Shown: positions 16,320-24,944, numbered from the stretch's first letter. The stretch: 64,000 bases of DNA from Aureimonas glaciei (GCF_014643375.1 NZ_BMJJ01000003.1:1-64000); one strand, 5' to 3'. Numbers and translations are program-made. The notes: generated by a model not told the origin, from the letters alone.

Positions 16320-16368
16320 ATGGTAGCGGGAGAGGGACTTGAACCCCCGACACGCGGATTATGATTCC
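16320..16368. repeat. attR, 49-bp direct repeat within tRNA-Met
   Basis: This copy is identical to 3787-3835. It covers the 3' part of the intact tRNA-Met gene including the encoded CCA, so insertion left the tRNA functional. Confidence 0.9.
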
Positions 16369-16397
16369 GCTGCTCTAACCAACTGAGCTACCCCGCC
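16321..16397 (-). tRNA. tRNA-Met (anticodon CAT)
   Basis: The 77-nt gene reads on the minus strand from GGCGGGGTAGCTCAG to CGCTACCA with an encoded CCA. The anticodon stem GCGGA/TCCGC encloses the loop ATCATAA, giving anticodon CAT. The acceptor stem, D loop and T loop (GGTTCAAGTC) are regular. Elongator Met is most likely. A lysidine-modified Ile tRNA also has CAT and cannot be excluded without a tRNA scan. It is the integration target of the satellite. Confidence 0.92.
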
Positions 16398-16761
16398 CCG
16401 TGACGGCAAATCAATCCGTCGAAGCCCGGCGGATATAGAAGTCGGCGGATGGGGCTGTCAAGCCGGTTGGGGATGGGATCGGCAAGGTCGGGTGAGTTGG
16501 CATCCCGGGGAGGCAGGCGGTCGGACGTCTGGACCGGCGCGGCGCTGTTGCCGGGGTGTCACGGCCGCGGGGAAGAATGCGATTTCGGCGGGCCGCCGAG
16601 GGTCGCCGGCTTGCGAGGAGGGCCGTCGGTGGCAGATGGTGGCGGCATGCGCCGCGCCGGCGTCTGACCTTTTGCCGACACGCGGCCGATGCGCCGTCTG
16701 GCCGATCCTGACGGCGGCTGAGGGGGTTGCACCAGCGCCGGCCCAAAATCCGAGGATTGCC
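16398..16761. other. Intergenic stretch, no gene seen
   Basis: These 364 bp hold the tRNA promoter side and the leader of the carboxypeptidase gene. Open frames cross it but have no start signal or recognisable product. I see no repeat family here. Confidence 0.5.
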
Positions 16762-17664
16762 GTGAACCGATCTGCCCCGAAGCGCCGACTGTCCGCGGCC
16801 GCGATCCTCTGCCTGACCGCTCTCCTCGCGCCGGGGGCGGCCGGTGCGGCACCGCTGCTGCTCGTCGATGCCGAGACCGGTGCGGTGCTCTATGAGCAGG
16901 ACGCCAGCCAGTCCTGGCATCCGGCCTCGCTGACCAAGCTGATGACGGCGCATCTGGCGCTCCGGGCCGTGGCGGCGGGGCGCGCGAGCTTCTCGACGCC
17001 CGTGGTGATGACGGCGCATGCCGCGGCGCAGCCGCCGTCCAAGCTCGGCCTGCCCGTCGGCGACACGTTGACGCTCGGCGACGCGCTGCGCGTCATGCTG
17101 GTGCGCTCGACCAACGACGTCGCCGTCGCCATCGCCGAGACGCTCGGCGGCGGCTCGGAGGCGGTGTTCGTCCAGGCGATGAACGCGGAAGCCGTGCGCC
17201 TCAACATGGACGCCACCTATTTCGTCAATGCCAACGGCCTGCACGACGAGCGCCAGGTCACCACCGCGCGCGACATGGCTCTGCTCGGCATGGCGATCCG
17301 GAAGGCGCATCCCCGCCATCTCGATCTGTTCGCCACGCCCAGCGTCACCGTCTCCGGCCGGAAGATGAAGAACACCAATCCGCTGATGGGAAAATATCCC
17401 GGCATCGACGGCATGAAGACCGGCTATGTCTGCGCTTCCGGCTTCAACCTGGTCGCCACCGCCCATCGCGGCGGTCGCGAGCTGATGGCCGTGGTGCTCG
17501 GCGCGCCCTCGGGTAAGGCGCGCGGCGAGAACGCCGCGGCGCTCTTGGAGAGCGGCTTCTCCGGCGCCTCGCGCGCCTCCGGCGACCTGAAGGCGCTGTT
17601 CCGGCCGTTCCCGGTGCGGGCGATGGATCTCAGGAAATTCGCCTGCGGCAAGAGCCTCGGCTGA
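16762..17664 (+). CDS. D-alanyl-D-alanine carboxypeptidase (peptidase S11)
   Basis: This 300-residue periplasmic low-molecular-weight PBP removes the terminal D-Ala from peptidoglycan stem peptides. It has an N-terminal signal peptide (basic KRR, then a hydrophobic run to about residue 30), the catalytic SLTK tetrad at 56-59, RSTN as the SxN motif and MKTGY as the KTG motif. The GTG at 16762 sits directly before the signal peptide. The frame extends to 16492 but that part is not protein-like. The family's C-terminal beta domain appears to be missing, since the chain ends soon after the catalytic domain. Confidence 0.92.
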   Translation: MNRSAPKRRLSAAAILCLTALLAPGAAGAAPLLLVDAETGAVLYEQDASQSWHPASLTKLMTAHLALRAVAAGRASFSTPVVMTAHAAAQPPSKLGLPVGDTLTLGDALRVMLVRSTNDVAVAIAETLGGGSEAVFVQAMNAEAVRLNMDATYFVNANGLHDERQVTTARDMALLGMAIRKAHPRHLDLFATPSVTVSGRKMKNTNPLMGKYPGIDGMKTGYVCASGFNLVATAHRGGRELMAVVLGAPSGKARGENAAALLESGFSGASRASGDLKALFRPFPVRAMDLRKFACGKSLG

Positions 17665-17810
17665 CAGGCTCGCCATCGCCGCGCCAGGGGAGGTCGGACT
17701 TTCGGCGACGCGAGCGGGCGCCCTTGTCGGCCCCGCGCGTCCGCCGCGACCTGGGCGCCCTTGCCGCGGCCATGATGTCAGCGGGCGCGCGCCCGAGGAC
17801 GCGCGCCCTG

Positions 17811-17850
17811 TTCGCAACGTCCGGCCCCGGGGGTGGCCGGACGTTGCGAA
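17811..17850. terminator. Perfect 16-bp inverted repeat between convergent genes
   Basis: TTCGCAACGTCCGGCC (17811-17826) pairs exactly with GGCCGGACGTTGCGAA (17835-17850) around an 8-base loop. It lies between the carboxypeptidase and the leftward efflux operon. The strong GC stem suits a bidirectional terminator, although no T tract follows. Confidence 0.6.
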
Positions 17851-17956
17851 TTCGTGAGGGCATTGGGGGCGATGACCTAAATCGCCCGACGCCTTGATCC
17901 GTCGTTCGGCGCGCCGGGCGGTGCGCGGACGTTTTTCGCGCGTTTCGCCCGGTGCT

Positions 17957-20900
17957 CTACTCGGCCGGCTGCGGCGGGGCGGCCGGCGCATCGAGGAGGT
18001 GGCCCGGCGCGTGGTCGCCCGAGCCCGCCATCTGCAGCGAGCGGTTGCCGGCCAGAGCGCGCATCAGCACGTAGAACACCGGCGTCAGGAACAGGCCGAA
18101 AGCGGTGACGCCGATCATGCCGGAGAAGACCGCGACGCCCATGGCATGGCGCATTTCGGCGCCGGCGCCGGTGGAGGTGACGAGCGGCACGACGCCCATG
18201 ATGAAGGCGAACGACGTCATCAGGATCGGCCGGAGGCGAAGGCGGCTTGCCTCGATCGCCGCCTTGATCGGCGTCATGCCTTCCAGCTCCAGTTCGCGCG
18301 CGAATTCCACGATCAGGATGGCGTTCTTTGCCGACAGGCCGACCAGGACGATGAGGCCGATCTGGGTGAAGACGTTGTTGTCCCCCGCCGTCCAGTAGAC
18401 GCCGGTGAGGGCAGCCAGGAGCCCGAGCGGCACGATCATGACGATGGCGAGCGGCAGCGTCAGGCTCTCGTACTGCGCGGCGAGGACGAGGAAGACCAGG
18501 AGGATCGACAGCGGGAAGATCAAGAAGGCGGAATTGCCGGCGATGATCTGCTGATAGGTGAGCTCGGTCCATTCGAAGTCGATGCCGGGCGGCAGGGTCT
18601 CGGCGGCGATGCGCGTCACCGCCTCCTGCGCCTGGCCGGAGGAATAGCCCGGCGCGGCATTGCCGTTGACGTCGGCGGAGAGGAAGCCGTTGTAGCGCAT
18701 CGCGCGCTCCGGCCCGGCCGAGGAGGTGACGTTCAGCAGCGCCGACAGCGGCACCATCTCGCCGGCGGACGAACGGACCTCGAGCTTGCCGATGTCCTCG
18801 GCATGGGCACGGTAGGCGGCGTCGGCCTGCACGCGCACCGAATAGGTGCGGCCGAACTTGTTGAAGTCGTTGACGTAGACCGAGCCGAGATAAATCTGCA
18901 GCGTCTCGAAGATCGAGGGCAGGGGCACGCCCAGCTGGCGCGCCTTGGTGCGGTCGACGTCGGCGTAGAGCTGCGGCACGTTCACCTGGTAGGAGGAGAA
19001 CAGGCCGACGAGTTCGGGCGCCTCCTGCGCCTTGGCGAGAAAAGCCTTCACCGCGCCGTCGAGGGCGTCGTAGCCGAGGCCGGCGCGGTCCTCGAGCTGG
19101 AACTTGAAGCCGCCGATGGCGCCGAGGCCCTGCACGGGCGGCGGCGGGAAGACGGCGCTGAAGCTTTCCTGGATCGATCCCATGGCCTGGTTCAGCTGGC
19201 CGGCGATGGCACCGGCGGACAGCTCCGGCGTCGTGCGCTCCTCGAAGGGTTTCAGGTTGAGGAAGACGATGCCGGAATTCGACGAATTGGTGAAGCCGTT
19301 GATCGACAGGCCGGGAAAGGCGATGGCATTGCTGACGCCGGGGATGGCTAGGGCCATGTCGCTGATCCGGCGGATCACCTCTTCCGTGCGGTCGAGCGAG
19401 GCGCCGTCCGGGAGCTGGGTGAAGCCGACGAGATACTGCTTGTCCTGCGGCGGCACGAAGCCGCCGGGGACCAGCCGGAACATCACCACGGTCGCGCCGA
19501 CGAGGACGAGGTAGAGGCCCATCATCAGGGTCTTGCGGGTGACGACGCCGCCGACGCCGCGGCCATAGGCGTTGGACGAGCGCGTGAAGACGGCATTGAA
19601 GCCGCGGAACAGCCAGCCGAGCCAGAAATCCATGATCCGCGTCAGCCGGTCTTTCGGCGCGTCGTGGCTGCGCAGGAGGAGGGCGGCCAGCGCCGGCGAG
19701 AGCGTCAGCGAGTTGAAGGCCGAGATCACCGTCGAGATGGCGATGGTCAGGGCGAACTGGCGGTAGAACTGGCCGGTGAGGCCGGTGATGAAGGCGAGCG
19801 GCACGAAGACCGCGACGAGGACGAGGGCGATGGCGATGATCGGCCCGGACACCTCGCGCATCGCCTGGATGGTGGCGTCGCGGGGGCTGAGCCCCTTCTC
19901 GATGTTGCGCTCGACGTTTTCCACCACGACGATGGCGTCGTCGACGACGATGCCGATGGCCAGCACCAGGCCGAAGAGGCTGAGCGCGTTGATCGAGAAG
20001 CCGAAGAGATGCATCACCGCGAAGGTGCCGACGATCGACACCGGCACGGCGACGAGCGGGATGATCGAGGCGCGCCAGGTCTGCAGGAAGAGAATGACGA
20101 CGAGGACGACGAGGGCGATGGCCTCGAGCAGCGTGTGGATGACGGCCTCGATCGAGGCCCGGACGAACTGCGTGGTATCGTAGACGATCTCGTAGTCGAC
20201 ATCCTCCGGCATCGACTTCTTGACCTCCTCCATCGTCGCGCGGACCGCGTCGGCAATGGCGATGGCATTGGAGCCGGGCGCCTGGAAGACGGGCACGGCG
20301 ACGGCTTGGCGGTTGTCGAGGAGCGAGCGCAGCGCGTAGTCGGCGGCGCCGAGCTCGATGCGGGCGACGTCACGCAGGCGCGTCACCGCGCCGCCGGGGC
20401 TCGTCTTGACGATGATCTCGCCGAACTCTTCTTCGGTAGCGAGGCGCCCCTGCGCGTTCACCGACAGCTGCAGGTCGACCTCGGCGAGGCCCGGCGAGGA
20501 GCCGACGACGCCGGCGGCGGCCTGGACGTTCTGCGCCCGGATCTCGGCGACGACGTCGCTGGCGGACAGGCCGAGCTCGGCGGTCTTCTGCGGGTCGAGC
20601 CAGATGCGCATGGAATAGTCGCCGGCGCCGAACAGCAGCACGTCGCCGACGCCGTCGATGCGCGCCAGCCGATCCTTGACGTTGAGAAGCGCGTAGTTGC
20701 GGAGATAAGTGACGTCGTAGCGGCCGTTCGGGGACGTCAGGTGGACCAGGAGCATCAGGTCGGGCGAGCTCTTGATCGTGGTGACGCCGAGGCGGCGCAC
20801 CTCCTCGGGCAGGCGCGGCTCGGCCTGGGCGACGCGGTTCTGCACCAGCTGCTGCGCCTGGTCGGGATCGGTGCCGAGCTTGAAGGTCACCGTCAGGGTC

Positions 20901-21169
20901 ATCAGGCCGTCGGTGGTCGCCTGGCTGCCCATGTAGAGCATGCCCTCGACGCCGTTGATCGCCTCCTCGATGGGCGTCGCCACCGTTTCGGCGATCACTT
21001 TCGGGTTGGCGCCGGGATAGTTGGCGCGCACGACGACGGAGGGCGGCACGACGTCGGGATATTCCGAGATCGGCAGCGCTGACAGCGACAACAGGCCGCC
21101 GAGAAAGATCAGGAAGGACAGGACGGCGGCGAAGACCGGCCGGTCGATGAAGAAGCGGGAGATGTTCAT
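17957..21169 (-). CDS. RND multidrug efflux permease (HAE1 family)
   Basis: The 1070-residue product is the inner-membrane proton-driven pump of an AcrB/MexB-type tripartite efflux system. It starts MNISRFFIDRPVFAAVLSF, the classical first transmembrane segment, and shows the internal duplication of two 6-helix halves with large periplasmic loops. The conserved GLVLAIGIVVDDAIVVVENV contains the paired acidic residues of TM4. The gene lies 119 bp downstream of the adaptor on the same strand. No outer-membrane TolC-type gene follows, so a TolC encoded elsewhere must complete the pump. Confidence 0.96.
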   Translation of the reverse strand: MNISRFFIDRPVFAAVLSFLIFLGGLLSLSALPISEYPDVVPPSVVVRANYPGANPKVIAETVATPIEEAINGVEGMLYMGSQATTDGLMTLTVTFKLGTDPDQAQQLVQNRVAQAEPRLPEEVRRLGVTTIKSSPDLMLLVHLTSPNGRYDVTYLRNYALLNVKDRLARIDGVGDVLLFGAGDYSMRIWLDPQKTAELGLSASDVVAEIRAQNVQAAAGVVGSSPGLAEVDLQLSVNAQGRLATEEEFGEIIVKTSPGGAVTRLRDVARIELGAADYALRSLLDNRQAVAVPVFQAPGSNAIAIADAVRATMEEVKKSMPEDVDYEIVYDTTQFVRASIEAVIHTLLEAIALVVLVVILFLQTWRASIIPLVAVPVSIVGTFAVMHLFGFSINALSLFGLVLAIGIVVDDAIVVVENVERNIEKGLSPRDATIQAMREVSGPIIAIALVLVAVFVPLAFITGLTGQFYRQFALTIAISTVISAFNSLTLSPALAALLLRSHDAPKDRLTRIMDFWLGWLFRGFNAVFTRSSNAYGRGVGGVVTRKTLMMGLYLVLVGATVVMFRLVPGGFVPPQDKQYLVGFTQLPDGASLDRTEEVIRRISDMALAIPGVSNAIAFPGLSINGFTNSSNSGIVFLNLKPFEERTTPELSAGAIAGQLNQAMGSIQESFSAVFPPPPVQGLGAIGGFKFQLEDRAGLGYDALDGAVKAFLAKAQEAPELVGLFSSYQVNVPQLYADVDRTKARQLGVPLPSIFETLQIYLGSVYVNDFNKFGRTYSVRVQADAAYRAHAEDIGKLEVRSSAGEMVPLSALLNVTSSAGPERAMRYNGFLSADVNGNAAPGYSSGQAQEAVTRIAAETLPPGIDFEWTELTYQQIIAGNSAFLIFPLSILLVFLVLAAQYESLTLPLAIVMIVPLGLLAALTGVYWTAGDNNVFTQIGLIVLVGLSAKNAILIVEFARELELEGMTPIKAAIEASRLRLRPILMTSFAFIMGVVPLVTSTGAGAEMRHAMGVAVFSGMIGVTAFGLFLTPVFYVLMRALAGNRSLQMAGSGDHAPGHLLDAPAAPPQPAE

Positions 21170-21288
21170 GACGGGGTCCGTCTGGCAGCCGGCCGCCTTT
21201 TCCGAACCGACGGAAGGCGGGGAAGGCGACGTGGATGCAAAGAACGGTCGCGCCGGGCGGCCAGTTGGCGCCCGGCGCGAAATCCGGC

Positions 21289-22512
21289 CTATTTCTGGGG
21301 TTCGGCGGCGGAGACCTGGACGGCACCGCCCTCCACGGACTCCATCGCGACTTCCTCCGGTGCCACGGTGGCGCCTGGACGCACGCGCTGCAGGCCGTTG
21401 ACGACGACGCGCTCCTGCGGCTTCAGGCCTTCGCGGACGATGCGCAGGCCCTCGGCGCGGCCGCCGAGGGCGATCTCGCGGTATTCGGCCTTGTTGTCGG
21501 CGCCGACGACGAAGACGTATTTCTTGTCCTGGTCGGTGCCGACGGCGCGCTCGGAGACGAGGAGGGCGTCCTGCGCCTTCGCCTCGCCGAGCGACAGCCG
21601 GGCGAACTGGCCGGGCATCAGCTGGCCGTCCTTGTTGGCGAATTCGGCCCGCACGCGCACCGTGCCGCTGACCGGGTCGACGGTGTTGTCGATGAGCTGC
21701 AGCTTGCCGTCGATGCCTTTGCTGCCGCCGGCGTCCATGCGCACCGGGATGCTGGCGAGCGCCTCACGCGGGTCGTCGCCCTGGGGCAGCGAGGCGAGCG
21801 CCTTTGCGACGACGTCCTCGCCGGCCTCGAAGCTGGCATAGATCGGGCTGACAGAAACGAGGGTCGTGAGGGCCGGGGCGGTGGCGCCGGCCTCGATCAA
21901 ATTGCCGACGGTGACTTCGATGCGGCCGACGCGGCCGGCGATGGGGGCGCGGATCTCGGTATAGCTGAGGTTCAGCGCCGCCGTGCGCAGCCCCGCTTCG
22001 GCCGCCTGCACCTCGGCGATGGCGCCGCTCTCGGCATTGATGCGCTGGTCGTAGTCGCTCTGCGACACCGTGCGCGACTGCACCAGCTTCTTGCCGCGGT
22101 CGAGCTCGGTGCGGGCGAGGGCAAGCCGCGACTCGGCCGCCGCGACATTCGCCTCGGCGCGCGCGACCTCGGCCTGATAGGGGCGGGGATCGATGGTGAC
22201 GAGGAGATCGCCCGCGGCAACCAGCGAGCCCTCCTGGAAATGCACCGCCTCGACGGCGCCTGCGACGCGAGAGCGCAGTTCGACGCGTCCCACCGCCTCG
22301 AGACGGCCGGAAAATTCCTGCCACCGGGTGACGGGCCGGGCCGCGACGACGGCGACCGAAACGGGCATGGCCGGGGGCGGGGCGGCGGCCGCGGCGGGGC
22401 TGTCCTGCCGGTCGGAATCGCTGCCCAGGAAGAGGAATTGCGGGCCGACGAGCGTGGCCGCCACGACGATTCCGCCCAAGAGCGCATTGCGTGTCAGAGA
22501 ACGACGGGTCAT
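21289..22512 (-). CDS. RND efflux periplasmic adaptor (membrane fusion protein)
   Basis: The 407-residue product is the AcrA/MexA-type adaptor linking permease to outer-membrane channel. It has an N-terminal membrane anchor or signal (ALLGGIVVAATLVG), a lipoyl/barrel-sandwich half (GAVEAVHFQEGSLVAAGDLL), a helical hairpin (EANVAAAESRLALARTELDR) and the second lipoyl half (IRAPIAGRVGRIEVTVG). The frame runs further upstream, but the ATG at 22512 begins the signal segment. It is first in the operon with the permease and divergent from a TetR regulator, across an operator-bearing gap. Confidence 0.94.
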   Translation of the reverse strand: MTRRSLTRNALLGGIVVAATLVGPQFLFLGSDSDRQDSPAAAAAPPPAMPVSVAVVAARPVTRWQEFSGRLEAVGRVELRSRVAGAVEAVHFQEGSLVAAGDLLVTIDPRPYQAEVARAEANVAAAESRLALARTELDRGKKLVQSRTVSQSDYDQRINAESGAIAEVQAAEAGLRTAALNLSYTEIRAPIAGRVGRIEVTVGNLIEAGATAPALTTLVSVSPIYASFEAGEDVVAKALASLPQGDDPREALASIPVRMDAGGSKGIDGKLQLIDNTVDPVSGTVRVRAEFANKDGQLMPGQFARLSLGEAKAQDALLVSERAVGTDQDKKYVFVVGADNKAEYREIALGGRAEGLRIVREGLKPQERVVVNGLQRVRPGATVAPEEVAMESVEGGAVQVSAAEPQK

Positions 22513-22582
22513 GTGATTGTCCTGTTCTGGCGAACACGCGCCGCCGACGGGGACCGGTGACAAAACGTTAAGTTGACGTTTC

Positions 22583-22655
22583 ATACCGGTCGGTATAGCG
22601 GAGAGATAGGGGCGGCTGGCAGTCCGAGTCAACCGTAATTATGTACTGATCGGTA
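22583..22655. promoter_or_regulatory. TetR operator sites between efflux operon and tetR
   Basis: The palindrome ATACCGGTCGGTAT lies at 22583-22596 and the related GTACTGATCGGTA at 22643-22655, in the 167-bp gap between the divergent genes. A third close match, TACCGAACGGTA, is at 23385-23396 in front of the DUF1993 gene. A shared core TACCGNNCGGTA suggests the adjacent TetR protein as binder. Confidence 0.65.
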
Positions 22656-22679
22656 ATTATTTTGCTGGAGACCAAGAAA

Positions 22680-23261
22680 ATGGGGCGGCCCCGGGAATTC
22701 GATGTCGACGAAGCTCTGCAGGCGGCGATGGAGCTTTTCTGGCGCAAGGGCTACGAAGGCACCTCGCTGACCGACCTGACCGACGGCATGGGCATCACGA
22801 GGCCCAGCCTCTACGGCACCTTCGGCAACAAGGAAGAGCTGTTTCGCAAGGCGCTGGAGCGCTACGAGCAGGGCTATATGGGTTTCTTCCGCGAGGCGAT
22901 GAAGGAGCCGACCTCGCGCGCCGTCGTCGAGAAGATGATGAACGGCTATGTCGAGGCACTGACCGCCTCGTGCAATCCCGGCGGCTGTTTCGGCATCAAC
23001 GCGGCGATGGCCTGCAGCGACGCGGCGACCGCCATCCAGAAGGCCGTGATCGAAAAGCGCAAGTTCGGCGAGCAGACCCTGGCCGAGCGCATGCAGCAGG
23101 CCAAGGACGAGGGTGACCTGCCGGCCGACTGCGATCCGGTCGATCTCGCCCGCTACATCATGACCGTCTCGCAGGGCATGGCCGTCCAGGCCGTCGCCGG
23201 CGCCGGCCGCGAATCGCTGATGAAGGTGGTCGAAATGACGCTCAGGACCTGGCCCGGCTGA
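22680..23261 (+). CDS. TetR-family repressor of the efflux operon
   Basis: The product has 193 residues. The N-terminal domain is a TetR helix-turn-helix (GRPREFDVDEALQAAMELF, then GITRPSLYGTFGNKEELF). The remainder is an all-helical ligand domain with a Cys-rich patch (SCNPGGCFG). The ATG at 22680 has GGAG about 10 bp upstream, and I prefer it to a TTG at 22662. Divergent placement from the RND operon plus two palindromes in the shared promoter indicate local repression and autoregulation. The ligand is unknown. Confidence 0.9.
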   Translation: MGRPREFDVDEALQAAMELFWRKGYEGTSLTDLTDGMGITRPSLYGTFGNKEELFRKALERYEQGYMGFFREAMKEPTSRAVVEKMMNGYVEALTASCNPGGCFGINAAMACSDAATAIQKAVIEKRKFGEQTLAERMQQAKDEGDLPADCDPVDLARYIMTVSQGMAVQAVAGAGRESLMKVVEMTLRTWPG

Positions 23262-23355
23262 GAGGCAAGGCTGCGGCCGATCGACGCTCGGGGCCCTGCC
23301 TCCTCGAAGTTGCGCAGGCCGCGCTTTACCGGCGCCGCCCACACACGATTTCCCA

Positions 23356-23396
23356 TTGACAGAGACCGACCCATCGTCGATATGTACCGAACGGTA
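23356..23396 (+). promoter_or_regulatory. Candidate promoter with TetR-like operator
   Basis: TTGACA at 23356-23361 is followed after about 17-19 bp by GATATG/TATGTA, which overlaps the palindrome TACCGAACGGTA at 23385-23396. It is the best promoter in the 449-bp gap 23262-23710 and points at the DUF1993 gene. The palindrome matches the operators at 22583 and 22643, so the same TetR may control this gene. Confidence 0.55.
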
Positions 23397-23710
23397 TGTA
23401 TCTGGAGGAGGCAGACGGCCGAGGCATCGGCGGCGCTCGCGAGCGACGCGCTGTCCTCGGCGAAACGGCGGCACTGGAAGCGGCAGGGAGCGGCGATGGC
23501 CGTCCGACGTCGTCGACGGTCCGCACCCTTCTCGGTTTTTCGTTCGCACCGCCCGCGTTTCCGACCGGGCGGGTGCCCGTGGGTCGCCAGCCTCCAGCGG
23601 CGATCCACGGTTTCTCATCGTGCCGTCCTCGCGCCTGCCGCCGGGGCGGACGTGACGTCGTCTGTCGCCCGACGGACGGCTTCGACTTGACCCTGTTTCA
23701 GGAGCTTCCC

Positions 23711-24259
23711 ATGCCACTCTCGATCCACGCCAACTCGGTCGGCGCCATGACGCGCATGCTCGGCAATCTCTCCGCGCTGCTCGATGCCGCCGTCGCTTAT
23801 GCCGAAGCCGAGGGCATCGACCCGGCGACCCTCGTCGCCGCGCGGCTCGCGCCCGACATGCACCCGCTTTCCTCCCAGATCCAGCTGGTCAGCGACACCG
23901 CCAAGGGCGCCGGCGCCCGGCTTTCCGGCATCGAGGCGCCGAGCTTCGCCGATACCGAGACGACCTTTCCCGAGCTTCAGGAACGCATCGCCAAGACGGT
24001 CGCCTTCCTCGCCACCGTCGACGCCGCCGCCGTGGATGCCAGCGCGGACCGCATGGTCACGCTGAAGACGCGCTCGAGCACCATGACCTTCACCGGCCGC
24101 GAATACCTCACGAACTTCGCGCTGCCGAACTTCTACTTCCACGTCTCGATCGCCTACGCGATCCTGCGCGCCAACGGCGTCCCGCTCGGCAAAATGGACT
24201 ATCTCGGCAACCGCCCGGCCCCGGCCCAGCCGGCCGAGAAGACGCTGCAGTTCGGCTGA
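23711..24259 (+). CDS. DUF1993 family protein
   Basis: This 182-residue soluble protein has family features SIHANSVGAMTRMLGNLSALL at the start and FYFHVSIAYAILRANGVPLGK-type C-terminal sequence. It resembles a DinB-like four-helix bundle. The ATG has AGGAG 7 bp upstream. The frame is open to 23396, but that leader is not protein-like. The biochemical role is unknown. A TetR-type operator in its promoter suggests induction together with the efflux pump. Confidence 0.85.
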   Translation: MPLSIHANSVGAMTRMLGNLSALLDAAVAYAEAEGIDPATLVAARLAPDMHPLSSQIQLVSDTAKGAGARLSGIEAPSFADTETTFPELQERIAKTVAFLATVDAAAVDASADRMVTLKTRSSTMTFTGREYLTNFALPNFYFHVSIAYAILRANGVPLGKMDYLGNRPAPAQPAEKTLQFG

Positions 24260-24311
24260 GGCCGGGTGGGGCGGAGGGCGGTAGTCGCACTCCGCCCGAC
24301 GCTCAACCTGT

Positions 24312-24581
24312 CACCCTCATCCTGAGCCTGTCGAAGGAAGAGGGTCGGCACGGCGTCTGAGCTGCCGGCGTGCCCTCTCTCACGCTGAAGTCCCGGATCA
24401 TTGCGTGTGTGAGAAACGCGGTGCCGAGCCTCGTCCTTCGACAGGCTCAGGATGAGGGTTTGGGGGATGGCGCGGTGAGCGATCTGACCCGCGGCGGCCT
24501 GTGATTGGCAGCGGTCGGATGGCCGCCTGCCACTCACCCATCACCCTCATCCTGAGCCTGTCGAAGGACGAGGGTCGGCAC
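24312..24581. repeat. Palindromic repeats, family A (three copies)
   Basis: Copies of CACCCTCATCCTGAGCCTG with the downstream TCGAAGGACGAGGGTCGGCAC lie at 24312-24351 (+), 24421-24459 (inverted) and 24542-24581 (+). Each is an imperfect inverted repeat of about 40 bp. Two further copies follow at 24945 and 25062, and a diverged pair at 36413-36499. These are REP-type elements. The last copy here provides the end of the GIY-YIG gene. Confidence 0.85.
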
Positions 24582-24906
24582 CCGCTCCCCCCTGCCGGTT
24601 TTGCGACAGTTCCGGCAAAGCGTGATAGCGCAGCCTGATCAGCGCTTCCTTCTTGGCCCGCGACCAACCCTTGATCTGGCGTTCGCGCGCGATGGCATCG
24701 AGAAGACGGTCGTAGGTTTCGGTGAAGACCAGTTCGGTGGGGCGGCGGGGTTTTGTGTAGCCGTCGCAGATGCCGGCATTGTGCTCCCAGACCCGAGCCT
24801 CGATCGGCTGCTTGGTCAGGCCGGTATAGTATGAACCGTCGGCACAGCGCAGGATGTAGACGGTGGCTTCCATCGCGGCGTCGGAGCTGTTGAGGGTGCT
24901 ATCCAT
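24547..24906 (-). CDS. GIY-YIG nuclease family protein (URI type)
   Basis: The product has about 119 residues. The GIY-YIG half motifs appear as VYILRCADGSYYTGLT, followed by the conserved Arg in IEARVWEHNAG, and FTETYDRLLDAIARERQIKGW with the catalytic Glu. A later ATG at 24873 begins right before the domain and is an equally good start. Such single-domain proteins are putative endonucleases of unknown role. The C-terminal residues ADPRPSTGSG and the stop are encoded by a family A repeat, and upstream DNA is also repeat-rich, so both gene ends have been shaped by these elements. Confidence 0.8.
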   Translation of the reverse strand: MDSTLNSSDAAMEATVYILRCADGSYYTGLTKQPIEARVWEHNAGICDGYTKPRRPTELVFTETYDRLLDAIARERQIKGWSRAKKEALIRLRYHALPELSQNRQGGAGADPRPSTGSG

Positions 24907-24944
24907 GATAGCACGCATAGGCGGGAAAGCGCAGCGGTGGCGTG

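Larger units (their letters stand above)
3787..16368. mobile_element. Integrated phage satellite (capsid-forming PICI-like), tRNA-Met site
   Basis: The element is 12.6 kb long and bounded by identical 49-bp repeats. The right copy belongs to an intact tRNA-Met gene and the left copy is a tRNA fragment. Gene order is primase-helicase, small terminase, large terminase, a cargo gene, regulators, portal, protease-capsid fusion, gpW-like protein, DUF2190 protein, a small protein and integrase. There is no tail, tape measure, baseplate, holin or endolysin gene. The head and packaging genes are all full length, which argues against a decayed prophage. The layout and size match capsid-forming phage-inducible islands, which make their own heads and borrow helper tails. 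Assignment to that class is inference. Confidence 0.75.

Noticed and set aside
3787-16368. Complete prophage
   Set aside because: No tail, lysis or baseplate genes are present between the matched att sites.
16795-16802. NotI-type sites (GCGGCCGC) as evidence for the target of the restriction system
   Set aside because: Such sites are expected often in GC-rich DNA and say nothing about this enzyme's specificity.
16411-17991. A 526-codon frame antisense to the carboxypeptidase
   Set aside because: Arg/His-rich shadow frame. The sense gene has signal peptide and all catalytic motifs.
17894-21082. Long frames antisense to the RND permease
   Set aside because: Composition is Asp/Glu/His/Arg-rich low-complexity typical of shadows in GC-rich DNA, and the sense gene is unambiguous.
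23396-23710. N-terminal extension of the DUF1993 protein
   Set aside because: The frame is open but the leader is low-quality sequence overlapping the operator, and a good ribosome site precedes 23711.
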